Shown here: piece by piece, positions 6,062 through 15,500 of the stretch
Position numbering within the stretch: the first letter of the stretch is position 1
Layout of the letters: each line of letters begins with the position of its first letter
Assembly: GCA_050996405.1 (NCBI GenBank)
Contig: JBPCRW010000055.1
Span: forward strand, 1-18,268
From: JBPCRW01 sp050996405
GTDB taxonomy: Bacteria; Acidobacteriota; Blastocatellia; Pyrinomonadales; Pyrinomonadaceae
DNA: 18,268 bases
Reading direction: 5' to 3'
Notes under the pieces: model-generated
What the model saw: the letters and a program-made list of their open reading frames with translations, nothing else
Told to the model about the DNA's origin: nothing
The model's database searches: none
Program-made: the position numbers and the translations under genes

Positions 6062-7017
6062 TTTTTTCTGTAAAATTCGATTCCCTCTTTTAATTCAACC
6101 GCGATTTTTCCCTGCGACGCGGCGTAATCGAGATGCGCGATGGTTTCGGAAATCGCTAAAAATCGCTGCGCGTCTTTTGTGATTGCCTGCGGGAAAAGTT
6201 TGTTTGCCGCCTCATATGCCGTCATTCCGTTTTTGTCTAAAAGACTCGAAATTTTCGTTTGCCGTTCGTCAATTTCACGAACGTAGCGATGAAAAATTTC
6301 TTCGTAATCGGTAATCGGTTCGCCGTGTCCGCCGTAAATCAAAGTCGGCGAAACCGTCCGAATTCGAGCCAGAGAAACGAGATATTCGGCTAACGAAGGA
6401 AACCGTTTCGCTGAATCAATCGGGTCGGGCGACAACACCGGATTCGGCGTGACGCGCTTTAAAACTGTATCTCCCGCAATTACCGTGCGGTTGGCTTCGC
6501 GGACAAGCGAACACGAACCGGGCGTGTGTCCGGGCGTGTGCAAAACTTTCAAAACGCCGCCGGAAAATTCTAGTTCCATCTCGTCTTTTAACTCCGAAAA
6601 TTCTTCCGGCGCGAGCGCGTCGGTCAACGCGCGAAACGATTCGTAAAATGAACGCATCGCGTTCCAAACTTCGAGCGGAACTCCGGCACGCAGAATTAAA
6701 TTTTTGTGTTCTTCGCGCGCCAGTCGTCCGAAAAGATGTCCGGTTTCCCATTTGTGAATGAAAATTTCCGCGTCTTTCGCTTCGCCCAAAATAGTTTTTG
6801 CCAAGCCGCAATGGTCTTCGTGCGCGTGCGTTAAAACGATGCGCCGGACATCAGAAAATTTTACGCCGTTTCGCGTCAGATTTTCGCGCAAGGTTTTAAG
6901 TGCTTCAGGCGTTTTCGGTCCCGTGTCAACCAGCGTCAAAGGTTCTTCTTTAACCAGATAAACATTGACATCGCCGATATAAAACGGTGTCGGAACGGCA
7001 ATCGGAATTATTTTCAT
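6058..7017 (-). CDS. Metallo-beta-lactamase-fold hydrolase (LACTB2-like)
   Basis: A 319-residue cytoplasmic protein without a signal peptide. The metal-binding pattern is complete: D31 in the VDTG strand, HAHEDH at 64-69, H164 in HTPGHTPGS, D183 in AGDTV and H231 in GGHGEP. The C-terminal region (about 250-319, DERQTKISSLLDKNGMTAYEAANKLFP) looks like the winged-helix domain found after the hydrolase domain in LACTB2/BLACT-type proteins. Relatives include glyoxalase II-like thioesterases and the endoribonuclease LACTB2, so the substrate cannot be assigned. The gene converges on selA with overlapping stop codons. TATAAC on the minus strand (7031-7026) lies 8 nt before the ATG with no Shine-Dalgarno sequence, so the transcript may be nearly leaderless. 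Confidence 0.92.
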   Translation of the reverse strand: MKIIPIAVPTPFYIGDVNVYLVKEEPLTLVDTGPKTPEALKTLRENLTRNGVKFSDVRRIVLTHAHEDHCGLAKTILGEAKDAEIFIHKWETGHLFGRLAREEHKNLILRAGVPLEVWNAMRSFYESFRALTDALAPEEFSELKDEMELEFSGGVLKVLHTPGHTPGSCSLVREANRTVIAGDTVLKRVTPNPVLSPDPIDSAKRFPSLAEYLVSLARIRTVSPTLIYGGHGEPITDYEEIFHRYVREIDERQTKISSLLDKNGMTAYEAANKLFPQAITKDAQRFLAISETIAHLDYAASQGKIAVELKEGIEFYRKN

Positions 7018-7027
7018 AGACTTGAGT

Positions 7028-7033
7028 TATAAT
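7028..7033 (+). promoter_or_regulatory. Perfect TATAAT -10 element in the MBL/FAD divergent region
   Basis: TATAAT on the plus strand at 7028-7033 would start transcription near 7040 and drive the FAD oxidoreductase. Its reverse overlaps the possible -10 of the minus-strand MBL gene. The expected -35 position (7005-7010, GAATTA) is weak and lies inside the MBL start codons, so this is a suggestion only. Confidence 0.4.
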
Positions 7034-7042
7034 AACTTTAAC

Positions 7043-7069
7043 CGCAAAGGACGCAAAGGGCGCGAAGGA
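7043..7069. repeat. Three 9-nt repeats that include the ribosome binding site
   Basis: The units CGCAAAGGA, CGCAAAGGG and CGCGAAGGA follow each other directly. The last unit supplies GAAGGA, the only Shine-Dalgarno-like sequence before the FAD oxidoreductase ATG at 7072. The repeat therefore appears to have become part of the translation signal of that gene. Confidence 0.6.
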
Positions 7070-7071
7070 AA

Positions 7072-8352
7072 ATGGAAAATCTCAAATCTCAAGTTTCAAA
7101 TCTCAAATCTCAAATTCTTATCGTCGGCGCAGGACCTGCCGGAACGAGCGCGGCGATTCGGTTGGCGCGAAACGGTTTTCGGGTTTGTTTAATCGAGCGC
7201 GAAAAATTTCCGCGCGAAAAACTCTGCGGCGAATTTATTTCGCCCGAATGTTTCGCGCATTTTAGAGAATTAGGCGTTTTGGATAAAATGCTGGCGGCAG
7301 GCGGCGATTCGATTGCGAAAACCGTTTTTTACGCGCCGAACGGAAAATCGGTTGCTGTGCCGAGCCAATGGTTTAATCAATCGGAAAACGCGCTTGGTTT
7401 AAGCCGCGCTCGAATGGATTTTTTATTGCTGGAACGTGCCGCAAAACTCGGTGTCGAAGTTTTACAGGAAACTTCCGCCGTCGGTTTATTGTTTGAAAAC
7501 GGAAAAATTTGCGGTATAAAAGCGCGGCAGAAAAACGGCGAAACTTTTGAAATCGCCGCCGATTTGACGATTGACGCGACGGGACGCGCAAATGTTTTGG
7601 CGAAATTTGCGGAGAAAGAAAAATTACGAATTACGAATTACGAATCACGAACTACAAATTACGAATTACGAATCACGAATTACGAATTACAAAATGCGAA
7701 AATCCGCACCTTGCATTCCGCATTCCGCAATCGCTTGGTCGGTTTCAAAGCTCATTTGAAAAACGCCGAAATCGAGCGCGGGCGATGCGAGATTTATTTT
7801 TTTCGCGGCGGCTACGGCGGCTTGAATCTGGTCGAAAACGATTTGAGCAATCATTGTTTTCTGATTCGCGCCGATGTCGTGCGCGAATTTGGCGGCGACG
7901 CGGAACGAATTGTTCGCAGTGTGATTTTTCAGAATAAGCGCGCCGCCGAAACGCTTCGACACGCCGCGCCGGTTTATGATTGGCTGGCGGTTGCGATTGA
8001 CAGTTTCGGCTTGAAAGGCCTGAATCCCGCGTCCGGTGTTTTGGCAATCGGCGACGCGGGCGCGTTTATTGACCCGTTCACGGGCAGCGGAATGCTGATG
8101 GCTCTGGAATCGGGCGAGATTCTGGCGCGGGCAATTATGGAAAGTTCTTCCGCCGAACAAATCGCGGACGTTTATAAAAATCTGCACGCCCAAAAATTTC
8201 AAAAGCGTCTGCGAATTTGCTCCGTAATGCGCCGCGCCGCGTTTGTTCCCAATCTATCGACTTTTTTGATTTCCGCTTTAAGCACCGGCATTTTTCCTTT
8301 AAAATCTTTGGCGCGAGCGACCCGACCGCAGTTTTCAATTTCAGAAAAATAA
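7072..8352 (+). CDS. FAD-dependent oxidoreductase (geranylgeranyl-reductase/PHBH-like)
   Basis: A 426-residue flavoprotein of the p-hydroxybenzoate hydroxylase/geranylgeranyl reductase group. The Rossmann motif ILIVGAGPAGTSAAIRLA has GxGxxG at 19-24. FPREKLCGEFISPE follows near 43-56, the DATGR motif near 166, and the second FAD motif GDAGAFIDPFTGSGMLMALESGE near 325. Substrate is unknown; relatives reduce isoprenoid chains or act as tailoring monooxygenases. Two heptamer repeats lie inside the coding sequence. One encodes residues 3-14, giving N-L-K-S-Q twice just before the Rossmann strand. A second, longer tract with degenerate flanks encodes roughly residues 184-220 between DATGR and RLVGFKAHL. 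Both keep the frame. Because 21 nt is three heptamers and seven codons, the protein repeats every seven residues (LRITNYE/SRTTNYE/LRITNYE). No partner gene adjoins it. Confidence 0.9.
   Translation: MENLKSQVSNLKSQILIVGAGPAGTSAAIRLARNGFRVCLIEREKFPREKLCGEFISPECFAHFRELGVLDKMLAAGGDSIAKTVFYAPNGKSVAVPSQWFNQSENALGLSRARMDFLLLERAAKLGVEVLQETSAVGLLFENGKICGIKARQKNGETFEIAADLTIDATGRANVLAKFAEKEKLRITNYESRTTNYELRITNYELQNAKIRTLHSAFRNRLVGFKAHLKNAEIERGRCEIYFFRGGYGGLNLVENDLSNHCFLIRADVVREFGGDAERIVRSVIFQNKRAAETLRHAAPVYDWLAVAIDSFGLKGLNPASGVLAIGDAGAFIDPFTGSGMLMALESGEILARAIMESSSAEQIADVYKNLHAQKFQKRLRICSVMRRAAFVPNLSTFLISALSTGIFPLKSLARATRPQFSISEK
7078..7119. repeat. Heptamer tract AATCTCA at the 5' end of the FAD gene
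   Basis: AATCTCA occurs at 7078-7084, 7085-7091, 7099-7105 and 7106-7112, with the variants AGTTTCA (7092-7098) and AATTCTT (7113-7119). It begins six nucleotides into the open reading frame and encodes residues 3-14 of the oxidoreductase. The FAD-binding beta strand follows at once. Confidence 0.9.
7622..7733. repeat. Heptamer tract AATTACG inside the FAD gene
   Basis: Ten tandem heptamers run from 7622 to 7691: AATTACG seven times including one ending in A, AATCACG twice, and one AACTACA. A degenerate unit AAATGCG follows (7692-7698), and then two copies of a different heptamer, GCATTCC (7713-7719, 7720-7726), with a GCAATCG variant. The tract stays open in the coding frame. It looks like a nested or composite short-tandem-repeat insertion. 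Confidence 0.92.
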
Positions 8353-8610
8353 CAAAAGATAAAAATTGCTTATAAAAAGATAAATTCCCGCTTGCCTTAA
8401 AATGATTTTTAAGTTAAAAACTTGTCTGTCATCAATTCTTAAGAAACAATCCGTTAATAAAATCTTGGATTTTTTAGCCAATTAGCCGAAAAACTTTTGT
8501 CATCGAAAAGCCTTGATTGAAAAACCTGTTTTTTCCTCACGAAAATGACTTTCTCACGAATTGCTGGCGGAGTTTTTTGAGAGTTTCGGAAATTATAAGG
8601 AGATTAGTAA
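8353..8610. other. Intergenic leader region before the TonB-dependent receptor
   Basis: AT-rich, without an open reading frame. A small hairpin, AAAATC/GATTTT around TTG (8459-8473), is followed by two more T and could be a weak terminator for the FAD gene. TTGCCT (8392-8397) with TAAAAA 17 nt later (8415-8420) is a weak promoter candidate. AAGGAGA (8597-8603) is a good ribosome binding site 7 nt before the receptor ATG at 8611. Confidence 0.4.
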
Positions 8611-11600
8611 ATGAGAGCGCAAATTTTTACTATTGCCCGTCGTTTTTTTATTTTGGCGTTGGCGGCACTCGTTTTCGCCGGAGCTATTTTCGCGCAGGCG
8701 CAAGTCAGCACGGCGGATTTAGTCGGAACAATTCTTGACCAAACGGGTGCGGTCGTTGCAGGCGCGACCGTCACCGCGAAAAATTCGTCAACCGGCATTT
8801 CCCGCGCCGTCACTGCGAACGAAAGCGGCGAATTTCAAATTTTGGGCTTGCCGCCGGGCGACTACGAAATTACGGCGGAAGCCAGAACGTTTAAAACAAC
8901 CGTTATTTCGCCCGTCAAATTAACCGTCGGACAGCGCGCCGAACTGCCGGTAAAACTTGAAATCGGCACGGAATCAGTCGTCGTTAATGTTGACGGCGGC
9001 AATGTCGAACTGGTTGAAACTAGTCGAACCGCCGTTTCCAACACGATTGACCAGCGGCGCATCGAAAATCTGCCGATTAACGAACGCAGCGCAACCGGAT
9101 TCGCGCTAACGATTTCAACCGTCGGACGCGACAACGGTCGCCCGATTGGACCCGCGCCGACTTCCGGTTTGAACATCGGCGGACAGCGCGGACGCTCGAC
9201 ACAGGTCAATGTTGACGGCGCGGATTTTACGGATAATTCTGTCAACGCCGCCCGCACAACTGTTTCGCAGGAAGCCGTGCAGGAATATCAGGTGACGACA
9301 AATTCCTACGCGCCCGAATTCGGACGCGCGACCGGCGGCATAATCAACGTCGTCACAAAGCGCGGCACAAACCAAATTACCGGCAATGTGTTCGGCTTTA
9401 TCCGCGACAAAAAATTTCAGGCTCGAAATTATTTCGCGCCGTATAAATCGGCTTTTACGCGCACGCAGTCGGGCGCAACCTTAGGCGGTCCGATTGTCAA
9501 AGACAAAACATTTTTCTTCGCCGCCTACGAACGCCGCCAGCGCAACGAAACCGGATTTTTTACCAGCGATGTGACGCAGGGTTTGACGGGTTCGGTGACG
9601 GTCGGCGCGCCGTTTTTGCCCTTCTCGCAGACTTTTAGTAATATCACGCCGCAGCAGGCGACTTATGCTCAAGGACTGCTGGGAAATCCGGCGACTGCGG
9701 GATTAGGAATCCAATATCTTTACTTAGCTTCGAGCGGCGGCAACACGGCTTTAAACGGCACGAATCCGCTTTTAAACGTCAGTGCTACTAATAATATCCC
9801 AATCGGAATGCCTGTCGGACAGAGATTTTTTCTGACGGGCGCGCCCGTTCCCGTTAATACGCAGAACTCCGCCGGACAATTTATCGCGTTTCGTCCGCTA
9901 ACAACCTTACAGAGAGTTTTTCCCGTCACCGACCGGACAAATTATTTTTCGCTTCGCGGCGACCACAATTTTAATTCCAATAATCAGCTAACGGCGCGCT
10001 TCGGCTACAATCCAGGCACGATTACGGGCATTCAGGTTGAATCGCAAAATCAATCTCTGGGGCAAAACGATTTTTCGCGCACGGGAATTCAAACGCTCAA
10101 AGATTTGTCTTTTAACGCCAATCTTAATTCGATTTTGAGCGGGAGTTCGGCAAACGAATTTCGCTTCAGCTACGGCAGGCGCAACACTTCCTTTCGTTCG
10201 CAAAACGGCGATGCGGTCGCCTTCAATATCTCCGGCGCGGCGTTCATCGGGCGCGAGCTTTTCTCGCCGGTCGTCCGCACGGAAACCCGTTATCAATTCG
10301 CCGATAATTTCAATTACGTTTTGGGAAGTCATACTATAAAATTCGGCGGCGACATCAATTTTGTCAGAATCCCGAACGCCCGTTTTGAATTAAATTTTGC
10401 CGGACTTTTTAATTTCGGCGACTTTAACGCTTCGACTCTTTTATGTTCAAGCTCAACGGGCGCGGCGTTGGCGGCGTGCGCGGCGGCAACGGCAAACGCT
10501 CCGGCATTTACGTCCGTTCAATCCTACGGACTCGGAATTCCTTCAACTTATATTCAAGGTTTCGGCAACCCGAACAGCAGTATTAAAAATCGCCCGCTCG
10601 CATTTTTCGCGCAGGATTCGTGGAAGGCAACGCGCCGCTTAACGCTGAATTACGGCTTGCGCTACGATGTTGAATTAACCGATACAATCGCTCCGGTCGG
10701 CTTCCGCGACCCGCTGTCGGGCATCAATCTGGCGGCATCGGATATTCTGGCGGCGCAGGACGCGGTAAATGTTCAACAGGGTTTGCCGCGCGATAAAAAT
10801 AATTTCGCGCCGCGATTCGGTTTTGCCTACGACGTTTTCGGCACGAGCAAAACTGTCGTGCGCGGAGCAATCGGATTGTTTTACGACCACCCGCTTTTAG
10901 CCGTCGCGTTTAACTCGGATATTGCGGACGCGGCGCAGCAGCAGCAGGCGGTTTTGCTTTTCAACAGCCCGTCGCCGACGGCGATTCTAAACGCTTCGCA
11001 GGTTTTTCAAGGAACGGTTTGCGGCGGCGCGACGCCAAATCCGATTTGCCCGCCCGGATTTACCACGCCGGGTTTGGCGAGTTCGGCGCAGTATCAATTC
11101 GGTCGCCAGCGTTTCAACGATCAGACATTTCCCGGATTCGGAACAATTCTGCCGTTCACGCTTCCAATTTCAAAAGATTTTCAATACGCTTCGGCGACGC
11201 AGGCTAATTTAGCGATTGAACATCAGTTGAGCAAAGATACGGCGTTATCGGTTTCGTATATTTTCGTCGGCGCGCATCATTTGCCGCACCCGACGGATTT
11301 GAATCCGCCGAACACGGCACTGCAAATTCAAAACTTTCAGCGTTTCGCCAATCGCCTGCCGTCGAGCGGCACGGAAGCCACGTTGAGCGGCATTTCGATT
11401 CCGTCAACAATTGCGCCCGGCTCGCCGTTCACAAATAATTACGGCGTAACCTGCGCGGTTGTCATTCCAGGAATGATTGCTCAATGTCCGAACGGTCGCG
11501 TTATCGTTCCGGCAATCGCCAATTTTTTCCGTCCGAATTCGCCGAATTATTTTCTGGCGCAGGCTCTGTCAAACGGCGCGGTGACGAAAGCCGTGCTGGA

Positions 11601-12420
11601 TTCGCAACTTACGGGAACGCTTCGCACACCAGGTTTGATTTCGCCGTTCGGCTCGGTCGACGCGCAGGTGTCGGACGGCAATTCAAATTATAACGCGCTG
11701 AACGTCGAATTAAGACGACGATTTTCAAATAATTTTCAATTCTTAGCATCTTACACTTTGTCGAAATCCATTGACGATTCGAGCGATTTGCAGACTTTGC
11801 TGCTGCCGCAGGACGTGCGAAATTTCCGCGCCGAACGCTCGCTCTCGCTCTTTGACCAGCGTCATCGTTTCGTCTTCAGCGGAGTTTTAGCCGCGCCGGA
11901 AAATTGGCGCAGTTCGGAAGGCTTGACGAAAAGAGTTTTCGCGGATTTCGTGCTTGCGCCGATTATCGAGATTTCGTCGGGTCGCCCGTTTAACATCATC
12001 ACCAATGTCGATTCAAACAACGACCAGTCGTCGCAAACAGACCGCCCGCGCGTTTTGTCGGACGGAACGCTCTGCGCGCCGAGCGCGGATGCCAGTTGCG
12101 GAAGTATTTTTGCAACCGATGCTAACGGAAATCTGGTTTTCGCCACCGGAAATCTCGTACGCAATCGCGGAATGACGCATTCTTACGCTTCGTTTGATTT
12201 GCGCGTGACGCGCATCGTTCGTTTCGGCGAACGCTTTCGTCTGGAACTGATTGCTGAAGGTTTCAACCTTTTCAATCGCTTTAACGAAGCGTCCGCCTCG
12301 CCGAATTACCGCGATGTAAATTCTTTCGCGCAACGCGCTAAAAACGGCAGTTATTTCAGCCGACCGACCGCCGCGTATGACCCGCGCCAGTTCCAGTTCG
12401 GCGCGCGGTTCAGCTTCTAA
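8611..12420 (+). CDS. TonB-dependent receptor with carboxypeptidase-regulatory-like domain (Oar-like)
   Basis: A 1,269-residue outer-membrane protein. A signal peptide covers about residues 1-30 (RR, then a hydrophobic run, then FAQA). Residues 34-115 form a carboxypeptidase-regulatory-like Ig domain (VGTILDQTGAVVAGATV ... GEFQILGLPPGDYEITAEA). A plug-like region follows (IENLPINERS; LNIGGQRGRSTQVNVDGADFTDN; EFGRATGGIINVVTKRGTN near 235-255). The remainder is a long beta barrel ending in the aromatic terminus FQFGARFSF, as needed for barrel insertion. Acidobacteriota genomes carry many such receptors; substrates are mostly unknown and may include oligosaccharides, peptides or metal complexes. 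A strong ribosome binding site (AAGGAG) precedes the ATG. The next gene on the strand encodes a secreted phosphoesterase after a 141-nt gap holding a palindrome. No TonB box was identified. Confidence 0.95.
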   Translation: MRAQIFTIARRFFILALAALVFAGAIFAQAQVSTADLVGTILDQTGAVVAGATVTAKNSSTGISRAVTANESGEFQILGLPPGDYEITAEARTFKTTVISPVKLTVGQRAELPVKLEIGTESVVVNVDGGNVELVETSRTAVSNTIDQRRIENLPINERSATGFALTISTVGRDNGRPIGPAPTSGLNIGGQRGRSTQVNVDGADFTDNSVNAARTTVSQEAVQEYQVTTNSYAPEFGRATGGIINVVTKRGTNQITGNVFGFIRDKKFQARNYFAPYKSAFTRTQSGATLGGPIVKDKTFFFAAYERRQRNETGFFTSDVTQGLTGSVTVGAPFLPFSQTFSNITPQQATYAQGLLGNPATAGLGIQYLYLASSGGNTALNGTNPLLNVSATNNIPIGMPVGQRFFLTGAPVPVNTQNSAGQFIAFRPLTTLQRVFPVTDRTNYFSLRGDHNFNSNNQLTARFGYNPGTITGIQVESQNQSLGQNDFSRTGIQTLKDLSFNANLNSILSGSSANEFRFSYGRRNTSFRSQNGDAVAFNISGAAFIGRELFSPVVRTETRYQFADNFNYVLGSHTIKFGGDINFVRIPNARFELNFAGLFNFGDFNASTLLCSSSTGAALAACAAATANAPAFTSVQSYGLGIPSTYIQGFGNPNSSIKNRPLAFFAQDSWKATRRLTLNYGLRYDVELTDTIAPVGFRDPLSGINLAASDILAAQDAVNVQQGLPRDKNNFAPRFGFAYDVFGTSKTVVRGAIGLFYDHPLLAVAFNSDIADAAQQQQAVLLFNSPSPTAILNASQVFQGTVCGGATPNPICPPGFTTPGLASSAQYQFGRQRFNDQTFPGFGTILPFTLPISKDFQYASATQANLAIEHQLSKDTALSVSYIFVGAHHLPHPTDLNPPNTALQIQNFQRFANRLPSSGTEATLSGISIPSTIAPGSPFTNNYGVTCAVVIPGMIAQCPNGRVIVPAIANFFRPNSPNYFLAQALSNGAVTKAVLDSQLTGTLRTPGLISPFGSVDAQVSDGNSNYNALNVELRRRFSNNFQFLASYTLSKSIDDSSDLQTLLLPQDVRNFRAERSLSLFDQRHRFVFSGVLAAPENWRSSEGLTKRVFADFVLAPIIEISSGRPFNIITNVDSNNDQSSQTDRPRVLSDGTLCAPSADASCGSIFATDANGNLVFATGNLVRNRGMTHSYASFDLRVTRIVRFGERFRLELIAEGFNLFNRFNEASASPNYRDVNSFAQRAKNGSYFSRPTAAYDPRQFQFGARFSF

Positions 12421-12432
12421 AAAGTTACCGGA

Positions 12433-12504
12433 GCAGAAGCCCACGCGTGAGCAAAGGCGGAATCGTTAAATGTGTTCCGCCTTTGCTCACGCGCGGGCTT
12501 CTGC
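12433..12504. repeat. 30-bp-arm palindrome after the receptor gene
   Basis: The left arm (12433-12462, beginning GCAGAAGCCC) and right arm (12475-12504, ending GGGCTTCTGC) are reverse complements over 30 nt with one mismatch, around a 12-nt loop. It starts 12 nt after the receptor stop codon. It may act as a terminator or mRNA 3'-end stabiliser, but the sequence after it (CTTTAATTAAATTT) is a poor T-tract. The motif CACGCGTGAGCAAAGGCGG looks like a dispersed repeat rather than a one-off terminator. Confidence 0.9.
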
Positions 12505-12561
12505 CTTTAATTAAATTTCTGTGTTAAATTATTCAAAAAATTTTCGAGAGGAGTTTTCTTT

Positions 12562-15500
12562 ATGTTTTTGCGAATGCGGCGGTGGAGTTTAGCAGTCTGG
12601 ATTTTAGCGATATTCATTTTTTCGATTGGAATTTATTTTCTTCTTCCGGCAAAATCGCAAGCCGAATTGCCAGACGCTGGCGACAACGCGCTGCAAAACC
12701 GACGGGTCGCGCCTGCCGGAAAATTGATAATTGACGCTGGCACAAATGAACCTGCCGTAATGCCTTTGACGTTTAATTTCGCGCGCTCGCCCGATACTTC
12801 CGCCGCAGACGGCAAGGGCAGATTTTTAATCGCCGTCAACAGCGGTTACGGTCTGACTTTTAACTCGAAAAGCAAGCCGCAGCAGACGCTTTCGGTAATT
12901 GATTTAAATAAATCGCCCGTGCCGCAAGTCGTTCAAAACATTTATTTCCCGTCGCCGCAGAGTGCGAATTTCGGGCTGGTGTTCGACAAAAAAGCGCAAG
13001 CGGACGGCAAATTTAATTTGTATCTGGCGGGCGGCTACGAAAATAAAATCTGGATTTTAAGTTTCAATCCGAACTTGGATAAACCGCTCGCGCCCGCCAA
13101 CGCGCCCGACCAGAAAATTGACGCGCCGTTTATAGATGTTTCTGCCTTTACAGAAAATGCTCCGTCACCAAACTATAACGACAACACCGCCGCCGTTTAT
13201 CCGACTGGAATCGATTTGTCGCCCGACGGCAATTCGCTTTTCGTCGCCAACAATTTAGGCGATACGCTCGGCGTTGTTTCAGATTTGCGCGATTCGCGCC
13301 GCATCTCGCGTGTCAACTTACAGCGACCGAATTCGGCGCAGTTCGTTTATCCCTATGACGTGCAGATTCTTCCCGCGCGTGACGGAAAATCGGTTGATAA
13401 AATTTACGTTTCTCTGTGGGGCGACGATTCCGTTGCGGTCGTTGACGGAAAAACCTTGAAAGTGAAAACGCATATCACAGTCGAGCGACATCCGACGAAA
13501 ATGCTTTTCAACCGCGATAAAGCCAGACTTTTCGTCGCCAATTCCGACGGCGACAGCGTTTCGATTATCGACACGAATACCGACGCGCTTTATCAATCCG
13601 AGCCGGAAATCAGTGTCAAACTCGCGGACGACGCGCCGAACGGAATGAGTCCGCAAGGACTTGCGTTGAGCGGCGACGAGAAAATTTTATATGTCGCCGA
13701 CGCAAAAACAAATTCAGTAGCGGTCGTCAATCTCGACCCAAAAATCAATCAGGAAAAACGCTCGGAAGATAAATCGCGCAGCAAAGTTTCAGGTTTTATT
13801 CCGACCGGAAACTACGCTTCGGCGATTGCCTTTGCCAATAACCAACTTTTTATCGCCAACGGCAAAGGCACTGGAATGGAAAATTCTTCGTTGAATGTGA
13901 CGGAATCAGGACTTTATCCGAATATGCCGAACGCCGCGTTTCCCGCCAATCGTTCAAAGCGCGGCGAATACAGCGTGGCGATTGTTTCGGGAAACGTCAG
14001 CGTCGTTGATGCGCCAAACGAAAAACAGCTTTTCGCCTATACGCAGCAAGTCCTGCGCGACAACGATTTAATCGGCGCGGCAACGAAAAATATTTTTCCA
14101 AATGGACGTTCGCCGTTTAAGCACGTTATTTACATCATTCGTGAAAACCGTTCATACGACCAGGTTTTCGGCGATGTGGAAAAAGCGGGCGACGGCACGA
14201 AAGCCGACGGCGACGAAAGCGTCACAATTTTCGGCGCGGGCGAGTCAGCAAAATCGCCTGGCGGGTCGGCGCAGAACATCACGCCGAACGCGCACGCGCT
14301 TGTCTTGCGTTTCGGACTTTTGGATAGATTTTTTGTCAATGCCGAAGCCAGTCCTGACGGTCACAACTGGTCAACCGCCGCTTTTTCGAGCGATTATATT
14401 GACAAGGCTTTTCGCTGGAATTACGGCGGGCGCGGGCGCACTTACGATTTCGAGGGTTTCAATCGCCTGCCGTCTTTTAATCCGCCCGCCGGTCAGCCGC
14501 CCGTCGAGTTGCCGCCGGTTTTCAGTTTGCCCGCAACTGAAACCGACGTGGCGAATTTTCAGAAGAAATATGTGCCGTATTTAAACGGCAGCCGCGATGT
14601 CGGCGAACCGCAGACGCTTTATTTATGGGATGCGGCGAATCGCGCGGGACTAACGTATCGCAATTACGGCGAATTTATCGCCACGATTTCCGCCGAAGAC
14701 GTGCGCGAAGTCAACACGCGGCGACCGAGAAAATATCCCGATTTGTCGCCGACACTGACTGCTTTTGCGACGAAAAAATCGCTCGAAAATCATTTCTCTC
14801 CGTCAGCGCGAAACTTCGATTTGCTCACGCCCGACGCGATGACCGTCGATTCATATCGCGCCGCCAAAGAGTCGAACGGACAGGAGGACGCGGCAATCAG
14901 TTATGAAAACGCGGACGCGAAATTTCGCGGCAGTTCTAGATTTGGCGAATGGCTCAAAGAATTTCGCGGCTATGTCAAAGACCGAAAAAACGGCAAGGGC
15001 GACCGGATGCCGAATCTTTCCATCGTTCGTTTTTCAAGCGACCACACGGCGGGCTTGAGCCGTAATCATCCGACTCCGCAGTTTTACGTCGCGGAAAATG
15101 ATTACGCGGTCGGAAGACTTGTCGAAGAAGTTTCCAAAAGCGAATATTGGAAAGACACGGCGATTTTTATTGTCGAAGACGACGCGCAGGACGGCGCAGA
15201 CCACGTTGACGCGCACCGTTCGCCCGCGCTTGTGATTTCGGCTTACAATCGGCGCGGCGCGCTTCTTCACGATTTTCACAGCACCGTTTCGCTGATTCGC
15301 ACGATGGAATTATGTCTCGGCATCGCGCCGATGAATTTCTTGGACGCGCACGCCGCGCCGATTGATATTTTCACTGAAAAGCCTGATTTTTCGCCGTTTA
15401 AAGCCGAGCTTCCCGATGTCGCGCTCGATAATTTATTTCCGCCGCAAAAGCCTTCGCAGGCGATGCTGCGTTTTATGAAACTGACCGACGCGCAGGATTT

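Noticed and set aside
7622..7691. CRISPR-like array
   Set aside because: The repeats are 7 nt, directly adjacent and without spacers; this is a short tandem repeat.
7571..7759. ORF in another frame containing the heptamer tract
   Set aside because: Heptamers stay open in several frames by nature; the real gene is the FAD oxidoreductase.
8459..8475. Terminator for the FAD gene
   Set aside because: The stem is only 6 bp and AT-rich; too weak to list as a feature, though noted in the intergenic entry.
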